From contig JAJRVM010000074.1 in the NCBI GenBank assembly GCA_024277285.1, positions 16,253 through 80,252 on the forward strand: a stretch of DNA of 64,000 bases, read 5' to 3'. Every line of letters begins with the position of its first letter. The first letter of the stretch is position 1. The notes beneath the pieces are model-generated. The model ran no database searches, had not been told where the DNA came from, and was given only the letters and a program-made list of their open reading frames with translations. This stretch comes from Planctomycetota bacterium (lineage in GTDB: Bacteria > Planctomycetota > Planctomycetia > Pirellulales > Pirellulaceae). This document shows positions 56,081 through 64,000 of the stretch, in pieces. Both the position numbers and the translations under genes were made by a program.

Positions 56081-57790
56081 ATGCCTTCGCTGTTTGTGAT
56101 TCAAGGCCGGGACCAAGGAAAGCGATTCGAGCTGTGTGGATCGACGACATCGATCGGTCGCGACAAGTCGAATACGGTCCAGCTACACGACTCGGAGATT
56201 TCGCGACATCATGCCGAACTGTACGCCGACGAAGGCCATTTCGAGCTCGTCGACCTGAACAGCTCAAACGGCTCGTTTGTCAACAGCCAGCAGGCCGAAC
56301 GACAGAGGCTCAAGAGCGGCGACCGCGTCCAGCTGGGGCGGACACTCATGATTTTCACGGCGGGTGAAGAACATGCGGGCACGGAGCAGGTCGGCGGTAT
56401 CGACATTGTTGGGCGCGACGATTCTGTCGCTGGCTCGCGCATTGTTAGCTCCATTAGCCAACAGCGAGGCAGCCAGATATTCGGCGCCGAATCGGGCTCT
56501 GACAGCCCTTGGCTGGCTCGCGCACGCAGCAATCTGGATGTGATGTACCATACGGCACTCGCCGCCAGCCACACGATGGACATCGATCAGCTGCTACATC
56601 GGATCATGGAGCTGATCTTCGAGTGGGTTGAAGCCGATCGAGGCTGCGTCATGCTGGTCGATCAGGAATCGGACGAACTGGTCCCGGCGGTGCGTCGCGA
56701 CCGACACGCCGGGCGCGCTGAAACCATGGAAATCAGCCGCACGATTCTCGACTATGTGCTGCAGCACAGCGAGGGGGTGCTGACCAGCGATGCCAGCGAT
56801 GACGAACGCTGGGAGGCGGCCGGGAGTATTGTACGCATGCGGGTGCGTGAAGCGATCTGCGTCCCCATGCAGGGACGCTACGGAATCGTCGGGATCATCT
56901 ATATCGACACCTATACGCCGCCAGGACGGTTTATCCAGGGGCCCCCCAATCGATTCTCAGACGAGCACCTGAAGTTGATGGTCGCGATCGGCCACCAGGC
57001 GGCATTGGCCGTTGAAGACACTTCCTACTACTCAGCCATGCTCCAGGCAGAACGGCTCGCAGCGATCGGCCAGACCATCGCCACGCTTTCGCACCACATC
57101 AAGAATATCCTGCAGGGCATCCGCGGTGGCAGCTACCTGATCGAAGAAGGACTCAAAGAGGCTGAGTACGATATCGTTTCCAAGGGTTGGGCCATCGTCG
57201 ATAAGAATCAAGAAAAAATCTCCAACCTGGTGATGGATATGCTGTCGTTCAGCAAAGAACGTGAACCGGAAATGGTACCCGCCGACATCAACGATGTGGT
57301 TGCAGACGTAGTCGAACTGATGCAAACGCGCGCTGCCGACGCGAGCGTACAACTGGCATGGCTTCCCGACGCGCAAACACCGCGACTTACCTTCGATCCC
57401 GACGCGATGCACCGCGCCATCTTGAATGTCGTTACCAACGCGATCGATGCTTGCGAGAAAATTGAGGGCGGTCACGTGACACTGCGCACCGAATATGATG
57501 CTGTGCAACAGGTTATTCGTGTGCTGATCGAAGACAATGGCGAAGGGATCCCGCCGGAAGACATCAATAAGATTTTTTCCGTCTTTGAATCACGCAAGGG
57601 AAGCCGCGGCACCGGACTCGGCCTACCGGTCAGCCAAAAAATCATGCTCGAACATGACGGCGATATCTCGGTCGAAAGCACACCCGAAAAAGGGAGTTGC
57701 TTCTGCTTAAGCATGCCTGCGGTTCTGGCCGGCGAGGACGCCGGCTTGACGCTGCACGATTTCCATCCCGACATGGAATCCGAGTCGTAG
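56081..57790 (+). CDS. Histidine kinase with FHA and GAF domains
   Basis: Cytoplasmic sensor kinase of 569 residues without membrane helices. Residues 1-90 are an FHA domain (SIGRDKSNTVQL, EISRHHAEL, NSSNGSFVN), which binds phosphothreonine peptides. About 150-300 is a GAF domain. The H-box is LSHHIKNILQGIRGG (about 336), of the NtrB/PAS-type group. The ATPase domain has N-box VVTNAIDACEK, G1 DNGEGIPPED and G2 GTGLGLPVS. ATG 56081 follows GGGCGAGGCA. FHA plus histidine kinase suggests crosstalk with Ser/Thr kinases, which are numerous in planctomycetes. The end is convergent with the next gene, 13 bp away. Confidence 0.92.
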   Translation: MPSLFVIQGRDQGKRFELCGSTTSIGRDKSNTVQLHDSEISRHHAELYADEGHFELVDLNSSNGSFVNSQQAERQRLKSGDRVQLGRTLMIFTAGEEHAGTEQVGGIDIVGRDDSVAGSRIVSSISQQRGSQIFGAESGSDSPWLARARSNLDVMYHTALAASHTMDIDQLLHRIMELIFEWVEADRGCVMLVDQESDELVPAVRRDRHAGRAETMEISRTILDYVLQHSEGVLTSDASDDERWEAAGSIVRMRVREAICVPMQGRYGIVGIIYIDTYTPPGRFIQGPPNRFSDEHLKLMVAIGHQAALAVEDTSYYSAMLQAERLAAIGQTIATLSHHIKNILQGIRGGSYLIEEGLKEAEYDIVSKGWAIVDKNQEKISNLVMDMLSFSKEREPEMVPADINDVVADVVELMQTRAADASVQLAWLPDAQTPRLTFDPDAMHRAILNVVTNAIDACEKIEGGHVTLRTEYDAVQQVIRVLIEDNGEGIPPEDINKIFSVFESRKGSRGTGLGLPVSQKIMLEHDGDISVESTPEKGSCFCLSMPAVLAGEDAGLTLHDFHPDMESES

Positions 57791-57803
57791 CGCGCCCATG
57801 CGA

Positions 57804-58466
57804 TCACTCGAATGCTGCATCACCCACATAGGGATTCGACTGCTTCTCGCGGCCGACGGTGGTTGATGGCCCGTGCCCCGGTAACACCACCGTCGTGTCG
57901 GGCAACACCAACAATTTTTCGCGGATCGCGGTCAGCAACTGCTCGGTGTTGCCATCGGGAAAATCGGTCCGTCCGACGCTGCCTTGAAACAGCACATCAC
58001 CGCCGAATACTACCCAAGGCTCACCCCCCTTCCAAGCGTATACGACGTGACCACGCGAATGGCCCGGCACCTCGATTACTTCGAGCTCCAACCCGGCTGC
58101 GGAATAGACCTCGCCGTTCTTGACCAAGTGATCCGCCGGCGGACTGGTCAAACCAACGCCGAATTGCGCTGACAGGTTCGCATTCGGGTTGGTCAGTTTG
58201 TCGACTTCATTTTCGCCAATGACAAGTGGGCAATCGGGCCAACACCGCTTCAGAAACTGGTTTCCGGCAATGTGATCCGCGTGGCCATGCGTGTTCAAGA
58301 TCGCTTTGGGGGTCAAATGGTGCTGCGAAAGGCAGTCTTGAATCGCCTCGGCATCAAAGCCAGGATCAACAACGACACAGTCATCGCGTGATTCCAGGCC
58401 GGCCAGAAAGGTGTTTTGACCGAACATATGCGAAACGACGGTATGCAAGAAAAGCTGTGGGGCCAT
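57804..58466 (-). CDS. Metallo-beta-lactamase-fold hydrolase (glyoxalase II-like)
   Basis: Binuclear metal hydrolase of 220 residues. LNTHGHADHIAGNQFL has the HxHxDH motif; further metal ligands are His in EVIEVPGHSRGHVVY and Asp in VVFGGDVLF and His in VVLPGHGP. The profile matches YcbL/glyoxalase II-like thiolester hydrolases rather than lactamases. Cytoplasmic. GAGG lies before ATG 58466. It has no operon partners. Confidence 0.92.
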   Translation of the reverse strand: MAPQLFLHTVVSHMFGQNTFLAGLESRDDCVVVDPGFDAEAIQDCLSQHHLTPKAILNTHGHADHIAGNQFLKRCWPDCPLVIGENEVDKLTNPNANLSAQFGVGLTSPPADHLVKNGEVYSAAGLELEVIEVPGHSRGHVVYAWKGGEPWVVFGGDVLFQGSVGRTDFPDGNTEQLLTAIREKLLVLPDTTVVLPGHGPSTTVGREKQSNPYVGDAAFE

Positions 58467-59064
58467 GATGGACCTCTGAGAAAAACAAATTCATTCGGCG
58501 AGAAGGCTATTATGAAGCATCTCAGCGAAAATGCCGAGGGGCAGGAACTCACCGCGAAAGAAACTCGTATCGCCGAAAATGGTCCGACCGAGTAGAATAG
58601 GACAATTGGCGTGGCAAATCTCAATACGGTAATTGGGCGTCCACGCAAACAGGGAATCTCGCGAAGTATGTGGATTGGGTAAGACGCCACGGTGTGCTAC
58701 GGACACGGCGACTCAACCACACCACCGAGGTGGCTGTTGAGTTTTGCGGATTGGCAAAGCCAATCGGGAATTGCCGGGGATTGTAATTATTCCAGTCGCT
58801 CCAGGGCGATATTTACAGCAAGGGTACTCGTGCGCAACCACGCGAGGTAAGAGCCGAAACGACGTAAACTGGTGCGATTCCTGAAGCTATGGCAAAACAG
58901 TTTGGCATCCCCCCCCGACCTCACCGTAGGTTCGGCGCGAGTTTTGCTACAAAGTGGTTCCATTCTCTACCGAATACATCCAATTCAGGGAGGAACGAGA
59001 TGTTTGGGCCAACGTGCCAATGGCTGGCGCGCGGGCGCCGCTTCTCGTCGCAAGGAGTGAATAG
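58467..59064. other. Intergenic region with hairpins
   Basis: 598 bp between divergent genes. It contains an imperfect hairpin at about 58711-58747 (ACTCAAC...GTTGAG arms around CCACC-GA-GGTGG) followed by TTTT, and a GATTGGC-AAA-GCCAATC hairpin just after it. No gene is supported. Confidence 0.45.
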
Positions 59065-59982
59065 ATGAAGCGAACAAACGCTGCTCACAAGGCATTTAAC
59101 CGGCGAACGTTTTGTGCATCCACTGCTGGCCTGCTCGCTGCCGGCACGTCGGTGATCGCGCAAGAACGCCAGCAATCGGGCAAACAGTTAGTCGAACCGT
59201 TATATCGCGAAGCAAAAGCGAAGGTCGACCACAACGCCAAAGCCCATCAGCACCCGTTGGATCCCGCGATCATCAGGGCCTACGACGGGCTGCGCAATAT
59301 TCGTCAGAACGTCCGCGACTATTCGGCCACGATGGTCAAGCAAGAGCGTATCAATGGCGAAGTTCAAGAGCCCGAGTACATGTTCGCCAAGATCCGCAAC
59401 GAGAAACGTGCGAACGATCGCATCGTCACTCCCTTTGCGGTCTACCTCTACTTCCTCAAACCAACGTCGATCAAAGGGCGCGAAGTGCTCTATGTTCGCG
59501 GCCAGAACGACGGCAAGATGATCGCTCACGAAAACCCTCGTTCGTTCAAGGGAAAATTCGGCTCGATCTGGCTGCGTCCTGACGGCGCCATGGCGATGTC
59601 CGGAAATCGCTATCCCATTACCGAGATCGGCTTGGAAACGCTCGTCCTGCGACTCATCGAAAAAGGCACACGCGATAAGAAGAATGGTGTGCCGAGCGAA
59701 TGCAAAGTGGAATTTCGCGAGAATGCCAATATCAACTCGCGCAGATGCACGGTGATCGAGGTTACGCACCCATACCCGCGTGACTATTACGATTTCCACA
59801 TCGCGCGGATCTTCATCGACGACGAACTGAACGTACCGATTCGGTATGCCGCGTACCGTTGGCCAACTCGCGCTAACGGCAAACCCGAATTGATCGAAGC
59901 CTACACGTACTTGAATTTGAAGCTAAATGTTGGCCTCGCGGATGAAGAGTTCGATCACAAGAATTCCAAATATAACTTTTGA
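59065..59982 (+). CDS. DUF1571 family exported protein
   Basis: A 305-residue protein with a twin-arginine-like signal (NRRTFCASTAGLLAAGTSVIA, in part). The DUF1571 pattern is clear: VRDYSATMVKQERINGE, LKPTSIKGREVLYV, CTVIEVTHP and FHIARIFIDDELNVPIRY. The family occurs mainly in planctomycetes; its fold resembles outer-membrane lipoprotein carriers (LolA/LppX-like beta sheet), so lipid or lipoprotein handling is possible but not shown. AAGGAG precedes the ATG. Confidence 0.9.
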   Translation: MKRTNAAHKAFNRRTFCASTAGLLAAGTSVIAQERQQSGKQLVEPLYREAKAKVDHNAKAHQHPLDPAIIRAYDGLRNIRQNVRDYSATMVKQERINGEVQEPEYMFAKIRNEKRANDRIVTPFAVYLYFLKPTSIKGREVLYVRGQNDGKMIAHENPRSFKGKFGSIWLRPDGAMAMSGNRYPITEIGLETLVLRLIEKGTRDKKNGVPSECKVEFRENANINSRRCTVIEVTHPYPRDYYDFHIARIFIDDELNVPIRYAAYRWPTRANGKPELIEAYTYLNLKLNVGLADEEFDHKNSKYNF

Positions 59983-60308
59983 ACCACACGCGAATGCGGT
60001 TCTGTAACGAGCCGACACCGTTTGGGATGTAAAGGCGATACAGCGCCAACTCGACATCACCGTCGTTTGGCGCCGCCACGGCGTTTGACGCCATGTTGTC
60101 TCGCGTGCCGCTCCGCTTGCTGCCCGCGGCGCGGCAGTGGCAACACGACGATCGTGCTCACGTAAGCTGCAATAAGCAATAAACGGGAAATCGGTCCCAA
60201 GCATCCCAAATCCGCGCTTACCACTTCCTTGGCCAGACCGCGAACACTGCACCGCCCCGCAACCATCCATGCTTGCCATTCAACCTATGGCCCAAGGCCG
60301 CTCGACCT
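59983..60308. other. Intergenic region
   Basis: 326 bp between two + strand genes. A 69-residue - strand frame (60057-60266) with one hydrophobic stretch exists but shows no family or ribosome-binding site; nothing else is seen. Confidence 0.35.
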
Positions 60309-61184
60309 ATGGCGACGATCGACGAACAATCGCACGCCGGTGCCGATGAGAAGCCGCGAAGGCGCGGGATATGGTGGCGACTCGCAAAAATCATCGGGCG
60401 TCTTTTCGTTCTCTATCTCGTTTTGGTGCTCTTGATGATGTGGCTTGAAACGCTCCTCTTGTTCCCGACGTGGCAGATCCCTGAGGGCGACTGGCACCCG
60501 GCGGACATCCAGTTCGAGGATGTTGAGTTTCAAGCGGCTGATGGCACACGACTCAACGGCTGGTACTTCGCCCATCCCGATCCTAAGGCGCACGTACTGT
60601 ACTGCCACGGCAACGGTGAAGATTTGAGTCACATGGGCCAGTACTTGAGCAGCCTGCGTGACGAGTACCAGGTTTCCGTTTTCGCCTTCGATTACCGTGG
60701 ATATGGCAAGAGTGAAGGCAAACCGAACGAAGAAGGGCTGCTTGCCGACGGGCGCGCAGCGCAAACCTGGCTGGCAACGCGCGCTGGAATCGCACCAAAC
60801 CAAGTCGTTATCTGGGGACGCTCGATCGGTGGCGGTGTTGCCGTTCCGTTGGCAGCAGAACTCGGCGCCCGAGGGCTGATTCTCGAACGCACCTTCTCCA
60901 GCGTGGCTGATGTGGCCGCGTACCACTATCCCTGGCTCCCTGTCCGCAGCCTGATGCGTAACCGATTCGATGCGTTAGCCCAAATCAGCCGCTACCGCGG
61001 GCCCCTGCTGCAGAGCCATGGGACGACCGACGATGTGGTTCCCTTCGAGTTCGGAAAAAAACTCTTCGACGCCGCTGCAAGCCGTGACAAGCATTTTGTT
61101 GCGATGACGGGGGTTACCCATAATGCACCCAACTCGGAAGAGTATTATACTTACTTGCGCCGCTTCCTGGAGCAACTGCCATAA
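60309..61184 (+). CDS. Membrane-anchored alpha/beta hydrolase
   Basis: Serine hydrolase of 291 residues. One N-terminal helix (about 25-48) anchors it, the hydrolase faces outward or inward (not decided). VLYCHGNGEDLSHMG is the oxyanion region, GRSIGGG the nucleophile elbow, TTDDVVPF the acid and GVTHNAP the catalytic His. It is like the BEM46/YfhR group of unknown substrate. ATG 60309 is chosen as first ATG with a natural N-terminus; the frame also opens at TTG 60273. No ribosome-binding site decides. Confidence 0.88.
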   Translation: MATIDEQSHAGADEKPRRRGIWWRLAKIIGRLFVLYLVLVLLMMWLETLLLFPTWQIPEGDWHPADIQFEDVEFQAADGTRLNGWYFAHPDPKAHVLYCHGNGEDLSHMGQYLSSLRDEYQVSVFAFDYRGYGKSEGKPNEEGLLADGRAAQTWLATRAGIAPNQVVIWGRSIGGGVAVPLAAELGARGLILERTFSSVADVAAYHYPWLPVRSLMRNRFDALAQISRYRGPLLQSHGTTDDVVPFEFGKKLFDAAASRDKHFVAMTGVTHNAPNSEEYYTYLRRFLEQLP

Positions 61185-61499
61185 ACAACAATTGCCATAG
61201 ACACCGTGCTGCGGCATCGCAAACGTTGGGTGACCTGCAAACGAGTTCGTAGAATCTTTTTTGGTATCGGTTTAGCCATCTGAAGTAGGGTGGCTTTCGG
61301 TCGGAAGGCGGGCAACGCGAACGGGATTGGCAAAGCGATTTTGCCAATCTGACCGTTATTGCAATTTGCCAAGATTTCGCCGCCTACCGACCTCCGCAGC
61401 TGCTTCATTTGGCTAAAGTGTTACCTTTTTTCAATACCGCACCACCGTTGGCGAACTGCCACCATTGACTCGAATTGCAACAACAAAGGAGATGACGCG
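61185..61499. other. Intergenic region with a perfect 10-bp hairpin
   Basis: 315 bp without gene. At 61325-61349 lies GATTGGCAAA-GCGAT-TTTGCCAATC, a perfect 10-bp stem, related to the shorter hairpin near 58750. No T-tract follows. Confidence 0.55.
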
Positions 61500-61679
61500 A
61501 TGCGAATGGGACTATTTGCGCTACTGGCGACGGCTTGCTTGCTCTTGGGCGGCTGTGGCGATACGAAGACGACACCCCCGCCGGGCACCGACACGGAAAC
61601 CCCCGACCTTTCGATCGACCAGGGCGGCGCCGCAACGACCGAGACCCCGGCCACCGACGACGCGTCGAAAAAAGAGTAA
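61500..61679 (+). CDS. Small lipoprotein
   Basis: A 59-residue lipoprotein. The signal LFALLATACLLLGGC ends in a good lipobox (LGGC) with the lipidated Cys near residue 19. The mature part is Thr/Pro/Asp-rich and disordered. AAGGAG lies eight bases before ATG 61500. No family is recognised; function unknown. It is followed by a gap of 390 bp in which no gene is supported. Confidence 0.7.
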   Translation: MRMGLFALLATACLLLGGCGDTKTTPPPGTDTETPDLSIDQGGAATTETPATDDASKKE

Positions 61680-62069
61680 CCGTTCACGAGAATTCACCCT
61701 TCACGAAGAAAACGAACCGCAGAAGACCGAAGGAAACAAGCCAATGCCGTCCTGGATGTGAGCTACAACATGGAAGCTGCGACATTGCGTTGATCCGTCA
61801 ACGGCAATTTGTCCCACTACCATCACAACAGGCCGCTCTTCCTTCTGCACTCCTTGCTCGATATTCGATATTCCGCGGTTTTCTTCTTGCTGTTTCACGA
61901 TCGCGTGAATGGCTACAAAAAAGATAAGTAACAGCGGAAGCTCCCCCCACCGCGTCACTCGCCACTGAACTACGTGTCATTGCGTCGTTGTCATCGCGTC
62001 GTTCTTGTCGGCGCGCGGCACCATACGGCCCCTGCTTCGGCGCAAGAAGACGCCAAGGATGCCCTGGCC

Positions 62070-63044
62070 ATGAGAGATCTTCGTGTTGCGTCAGTCCAAT
62101 TCCAACACGCTCCGGGCGACAAACGTTACAACCTGTCGGTCATCGAGCAGTTCGTCGAGCAGGCGTCAGCTAAACAGGTCCAGATGATTCTGTTTCCCGA
62201 ATGCTGTATTTCGGGCTACTGGCACCTGCGCAATCTTGAGCGCGCGCAGCTGGAGACGTTGGCTGAGCCGGTGCCTGACGGTCCGAGTACCCAGAAGCTG
62301 ATGGCGTGGTCGCATCGGTACAACATGACGATTAGTGCCGGGTTGGTGGAAGTCGCCGAAGATGGCCATCTCTATAACAGCTCGGTCGTCGCCATGCCGG
62401 ATGGCACTCTGGCCTGTCATCGCAAACTGCACTGCTTTATCAGCAAGCATCTCGCCAGTGGAGATCGATACACGGTATTCGATACTCCCCATGGTTGCCG
62501 CGCCGCCGTGTTGATCTGCTACGACAACAATATCATTGAAAACGTACGAGCATCTGCGTTAGCTGGTGCCGAACTATTACTGGCGCCGCACCAAACCGGC
62601 GGCTGCCGGTCGGGCAGCCCACACGCCATGGGGCTGGTTGACCGCAGGCTTTGGGACCAGCGTCACGTCGATCCGGCCGCCATTGAGGCAGAGCTGCGTG
62701 GCGACAAGGGCCGAGGCTGGCTAATGCGGTGGCTGCCGGCGCGCGCGCACGACAACGGGATCTTCCTGGTCTTCAGCAACGGAGTGGGCATCGATGACGA
62801 CGAAGTGCGCACCGGCAATGCGATGATCCTGGACCCCTACGGCCGGACCGTCGCCGAAACCTGGATAGCCGCCGACACAATGGTCGTAGCCGATCTGGAC
62901 GCCAGTTTGCGTGATCGTTGCACCGGAGTGCGCTGGATTCGCGCACGCCGTCCCGAACTGTACGGATCGCTAACGGTCCCGACGGGCCAGGAAACGGATA
63001 CTCGCACCGTTCGGTTCGAGTACGACAACGACGAAACGCAATAG
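62070..63044 (+). CDS. Carbon-nitrogen hydrolase (nitrilase family)
   Basis: Amidase-type enzyme of 324 residues. The catalytic triad is visible as Glu in ILFPECCISGY, Lys in CHRKLHCFI and Cys in AAVLICYDNN. RVASVQFQHAPGD at the start matches the family N-terminus. Substrate not known; the shape suggests an N-carbamoyl amino acid or omega-amidase type. ATG 62070 is chosen since similarity starts there; the frame opens upstream at 61974 with an Ala-rich, non-homologous extension. It has no operon partners. Confidence 0.85.
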   Translation: MRDLRVASVQFQHAPGDKRYNLSVIEQFVEQASAKQVQMILFPECCISGYWHLRNLERAQLETLAEPVPDGPSTQKLMAWSHRYNMTISAGLVEVAEDGHLYNSSVVAMPDGTLACHRKLHCFISKHLASGDRYTVFDTPHGCRAAVLICYDNNIIENVRASALAGAELLLAPHQTGGCRSGSPHAMGLVDRRLWDQRHVDPAAIEAELRGDKGRGWLMRWLPARAHDNGIFLVFSNGVGIDDDEVRTGNAMILDPYGRTVAETWIAADTMVVADLDASLRDRCTGVRWIRARRPELYGSLTVPTGQETDTRTVRFEYDNDETQ

Positions 63045-63172
63045 GTTAGAAAGTACCTGACAGTATGCGGCGATTGGGCCGGTCTCAATGGAGCCACGAC
63101 TGGCCAGCTACGATCCATCTCCAAGATCTCAACCAACAGACAAATCGCGGCTGCAAACCGTGCGCGATAACA

Positions 63173-63676
63173 TCAATTGGTACCGCCAAGCAGCTTGATC
63201 AAGAATTGTCGTGTCTGCTCGGCAATGGCGGGCGTAGAGCTTTCCCGCGGACCGGCAACATTCAAGACCCGTAGCTGTTGCTCGTCGATCCAGCGGCGCG
63301 CTTTTTCGAGCTCTTCGTCCAGAATCAAATCACGTGACAAGTTGACCACGAGACATGGCTTGTCGTGTCGCAGCGCACAATGGCGCGTCAGCTCCGTACC
63401 ACCTTGCAACGGCAGCCCACGGCAAAGGATCAACGTCCCGGAGGAATCGACCACATTCTGCCGGGTTCGAAAGGAGTAGCGCGCAGACTCGGTTTCTCGC
63501 AGCTGATACCGCTTGGGAATCACGCCATCTTCGGCCAACCGCCCACGGGGGCACCAACCACCATGCGGAATGGCCAAGGCAATCGCCGCGTCCAACGCGC
63601 CGCGGTCCACACCGGTCTGCCCACCCGACACGATCCGCTCGGGCAACAAGTTCTCCCCCACTCGGTCCGTGCACAT
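63173..63676 (-). CDS. Putative molybdenum carrier protein
   Basis: A 167-residue Rossmann-like protein of the 'putative molybdenum carrier' (MoCP) family. IVSGGQTGVDRGALDAA is the conserved nucleotide-binding-like loop, followed by GGWCPRGRLAEDG and GTLILCRG..GGT. The family is assigned to molybdenum handling by genome context and is not experimentally settled; a molybdoenzyme cluster (nar) lies in the same window, but 40 kb away. AAGGA precedes the ATG. Confidence 0.85.
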   Translation of the reverse strand: MCTDRVGENLLPERIVSGGQTGVDRGALDAAIALAIPHGGWCPRGRLAEDGVIPKRYQLRETESARYSFRTRQNVVDSSGTLILCRGLPLQGGTELTRHCALRHDKPCLVVNLSRDLILDEELEKARRWIDEQQLRVLNVAGPRESSTPAIAEQTRQFLIKLLGGTN

Positions 63677-63768
63677 TCCATTCCATTCCTTGTCGGAAAA
63701 GGTGAGTAGTATGGGATGCTAAAAAGTCGACGATTTAGGACCATCTTACTGTTGAAGGACGCGCCCGT

Positions 63769-63984
63769 TTTTGTTCCGCGGCCCCGCATTGCGTTCGAAG
63801 CCGGGAAGAGGCCGCCTGACCGCCCCCCACTGAGTGTCTTCTCTTGCCCATAATATTCTCTTGCCCACTTCTCTTTGTTCCGCGGCCCCGCATTGCGTTC
63901 GAAGCCGGGAAAAGGCCGCCTGACCGCAGACCGCCCCCCACTGAGTGTCTTCTCTTGCCCATAATATTCTCTTGCCCACTTCTC
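63769..63984. repeat. About 104-bp tandem direct repeat near the window end
   Basis: Two adjacent copies (about 63769-63873 and 63874-63984) starting TTTGTTCCGCGGCCCCGC and ending CTTGCCCACTTCTC. The second copy has a 7-bp insertion (CGCAGAC) near CCGCCTGACCGC and one substitution. The rest of 63677-64000 contains no supported gene. Confidence 0.92.
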
Positions 63985-64000
63985 CTACCGCTAAGTGGAC

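Noticed and set aside
60057..60266. Small - strand membrane protein of 69 residues
   Set aside because: Only one hydrophobic stretch, no ribosome-binding site, no recognised family; kept as unsupported.

Overview
The window (64 kb, GC-rich) reads as a chromosomal segment of a planctomycete, most likely Pirellulales-like. This rests on family content: a hydrazine-synthase-alpha-type propeller protein, a DUF1571 protein, a sulfatase, a ThuA/DUF1080 fusion, a TIGR03790-like protein, a PQQ-propeller protein, a CX4CH planctomycete cytochrome, and lipid A genes. Species is not identified. I saw no rRNA, tRNA, CRISPR array or transposase.

Left part (1-12.4 kb): a truncated proline-rich membrane protein, an ABC-2 permease, an acylphosphatase that starts at an internal GTG, a CX4CH cytochrome-like protein, a broken NUDIX remnant, recQ, an ftsH interrupted by one in-frame TAG, and rsgA.

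Centre (12.6-41.7 kb): an anaerobic-respiration island, all genes on the + strand. An HzsA-like diheme propeller protein comes first. Then follow a membrane-anchored diheme cytochrome c, narG, narH, narJ, narI and two NarK-type transporters, the same order as the Thermus narCGHJIK1K2 operon. Directly downstream lie all six subunits of alternative complex III (actABCDEF), an Rrf2 regulator, a cytochrome b/pentaheme c fusion and an ASPIC/FG-GAP protein. No haem-copper oxidase and no nitrite reductase is present. The simplest reading is that menaquinol is oxidised by NarI and by ACIII, with periplasmic cytochromes c as shared carriers. Two inverted copies of a 340-495 bp repeat flank the island; the left copy sits on a truncated sulfatase.

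Right part (41.8-64 kb): on the - strand a sulfatase and a TIGR03790-like gene split by a TAG; on the + strand ThuA-DUF1080 and a PQQ propeller; a - strand envelope operon ompH-lpxC-lpxA-Gfo/Idh oxidoreductase; a receiver protein and an FHA-GAF histidine kinase; a metallo-hydrolase; DUF1571; an alpha/beta hydrolase; a small lipoprotein; a nitrilase-family hydrolase; and a putative molybdenum carrier.

A window-wide oddity is the number of short, almost perfect tandem duplications (13-21 bp units, 2-4 copies), both between and inside genes, together with several interspersed hairpin repeats. Two otherwise intact genes carry single in-frame TAG codons, although TAG also serves as a normal stop here.
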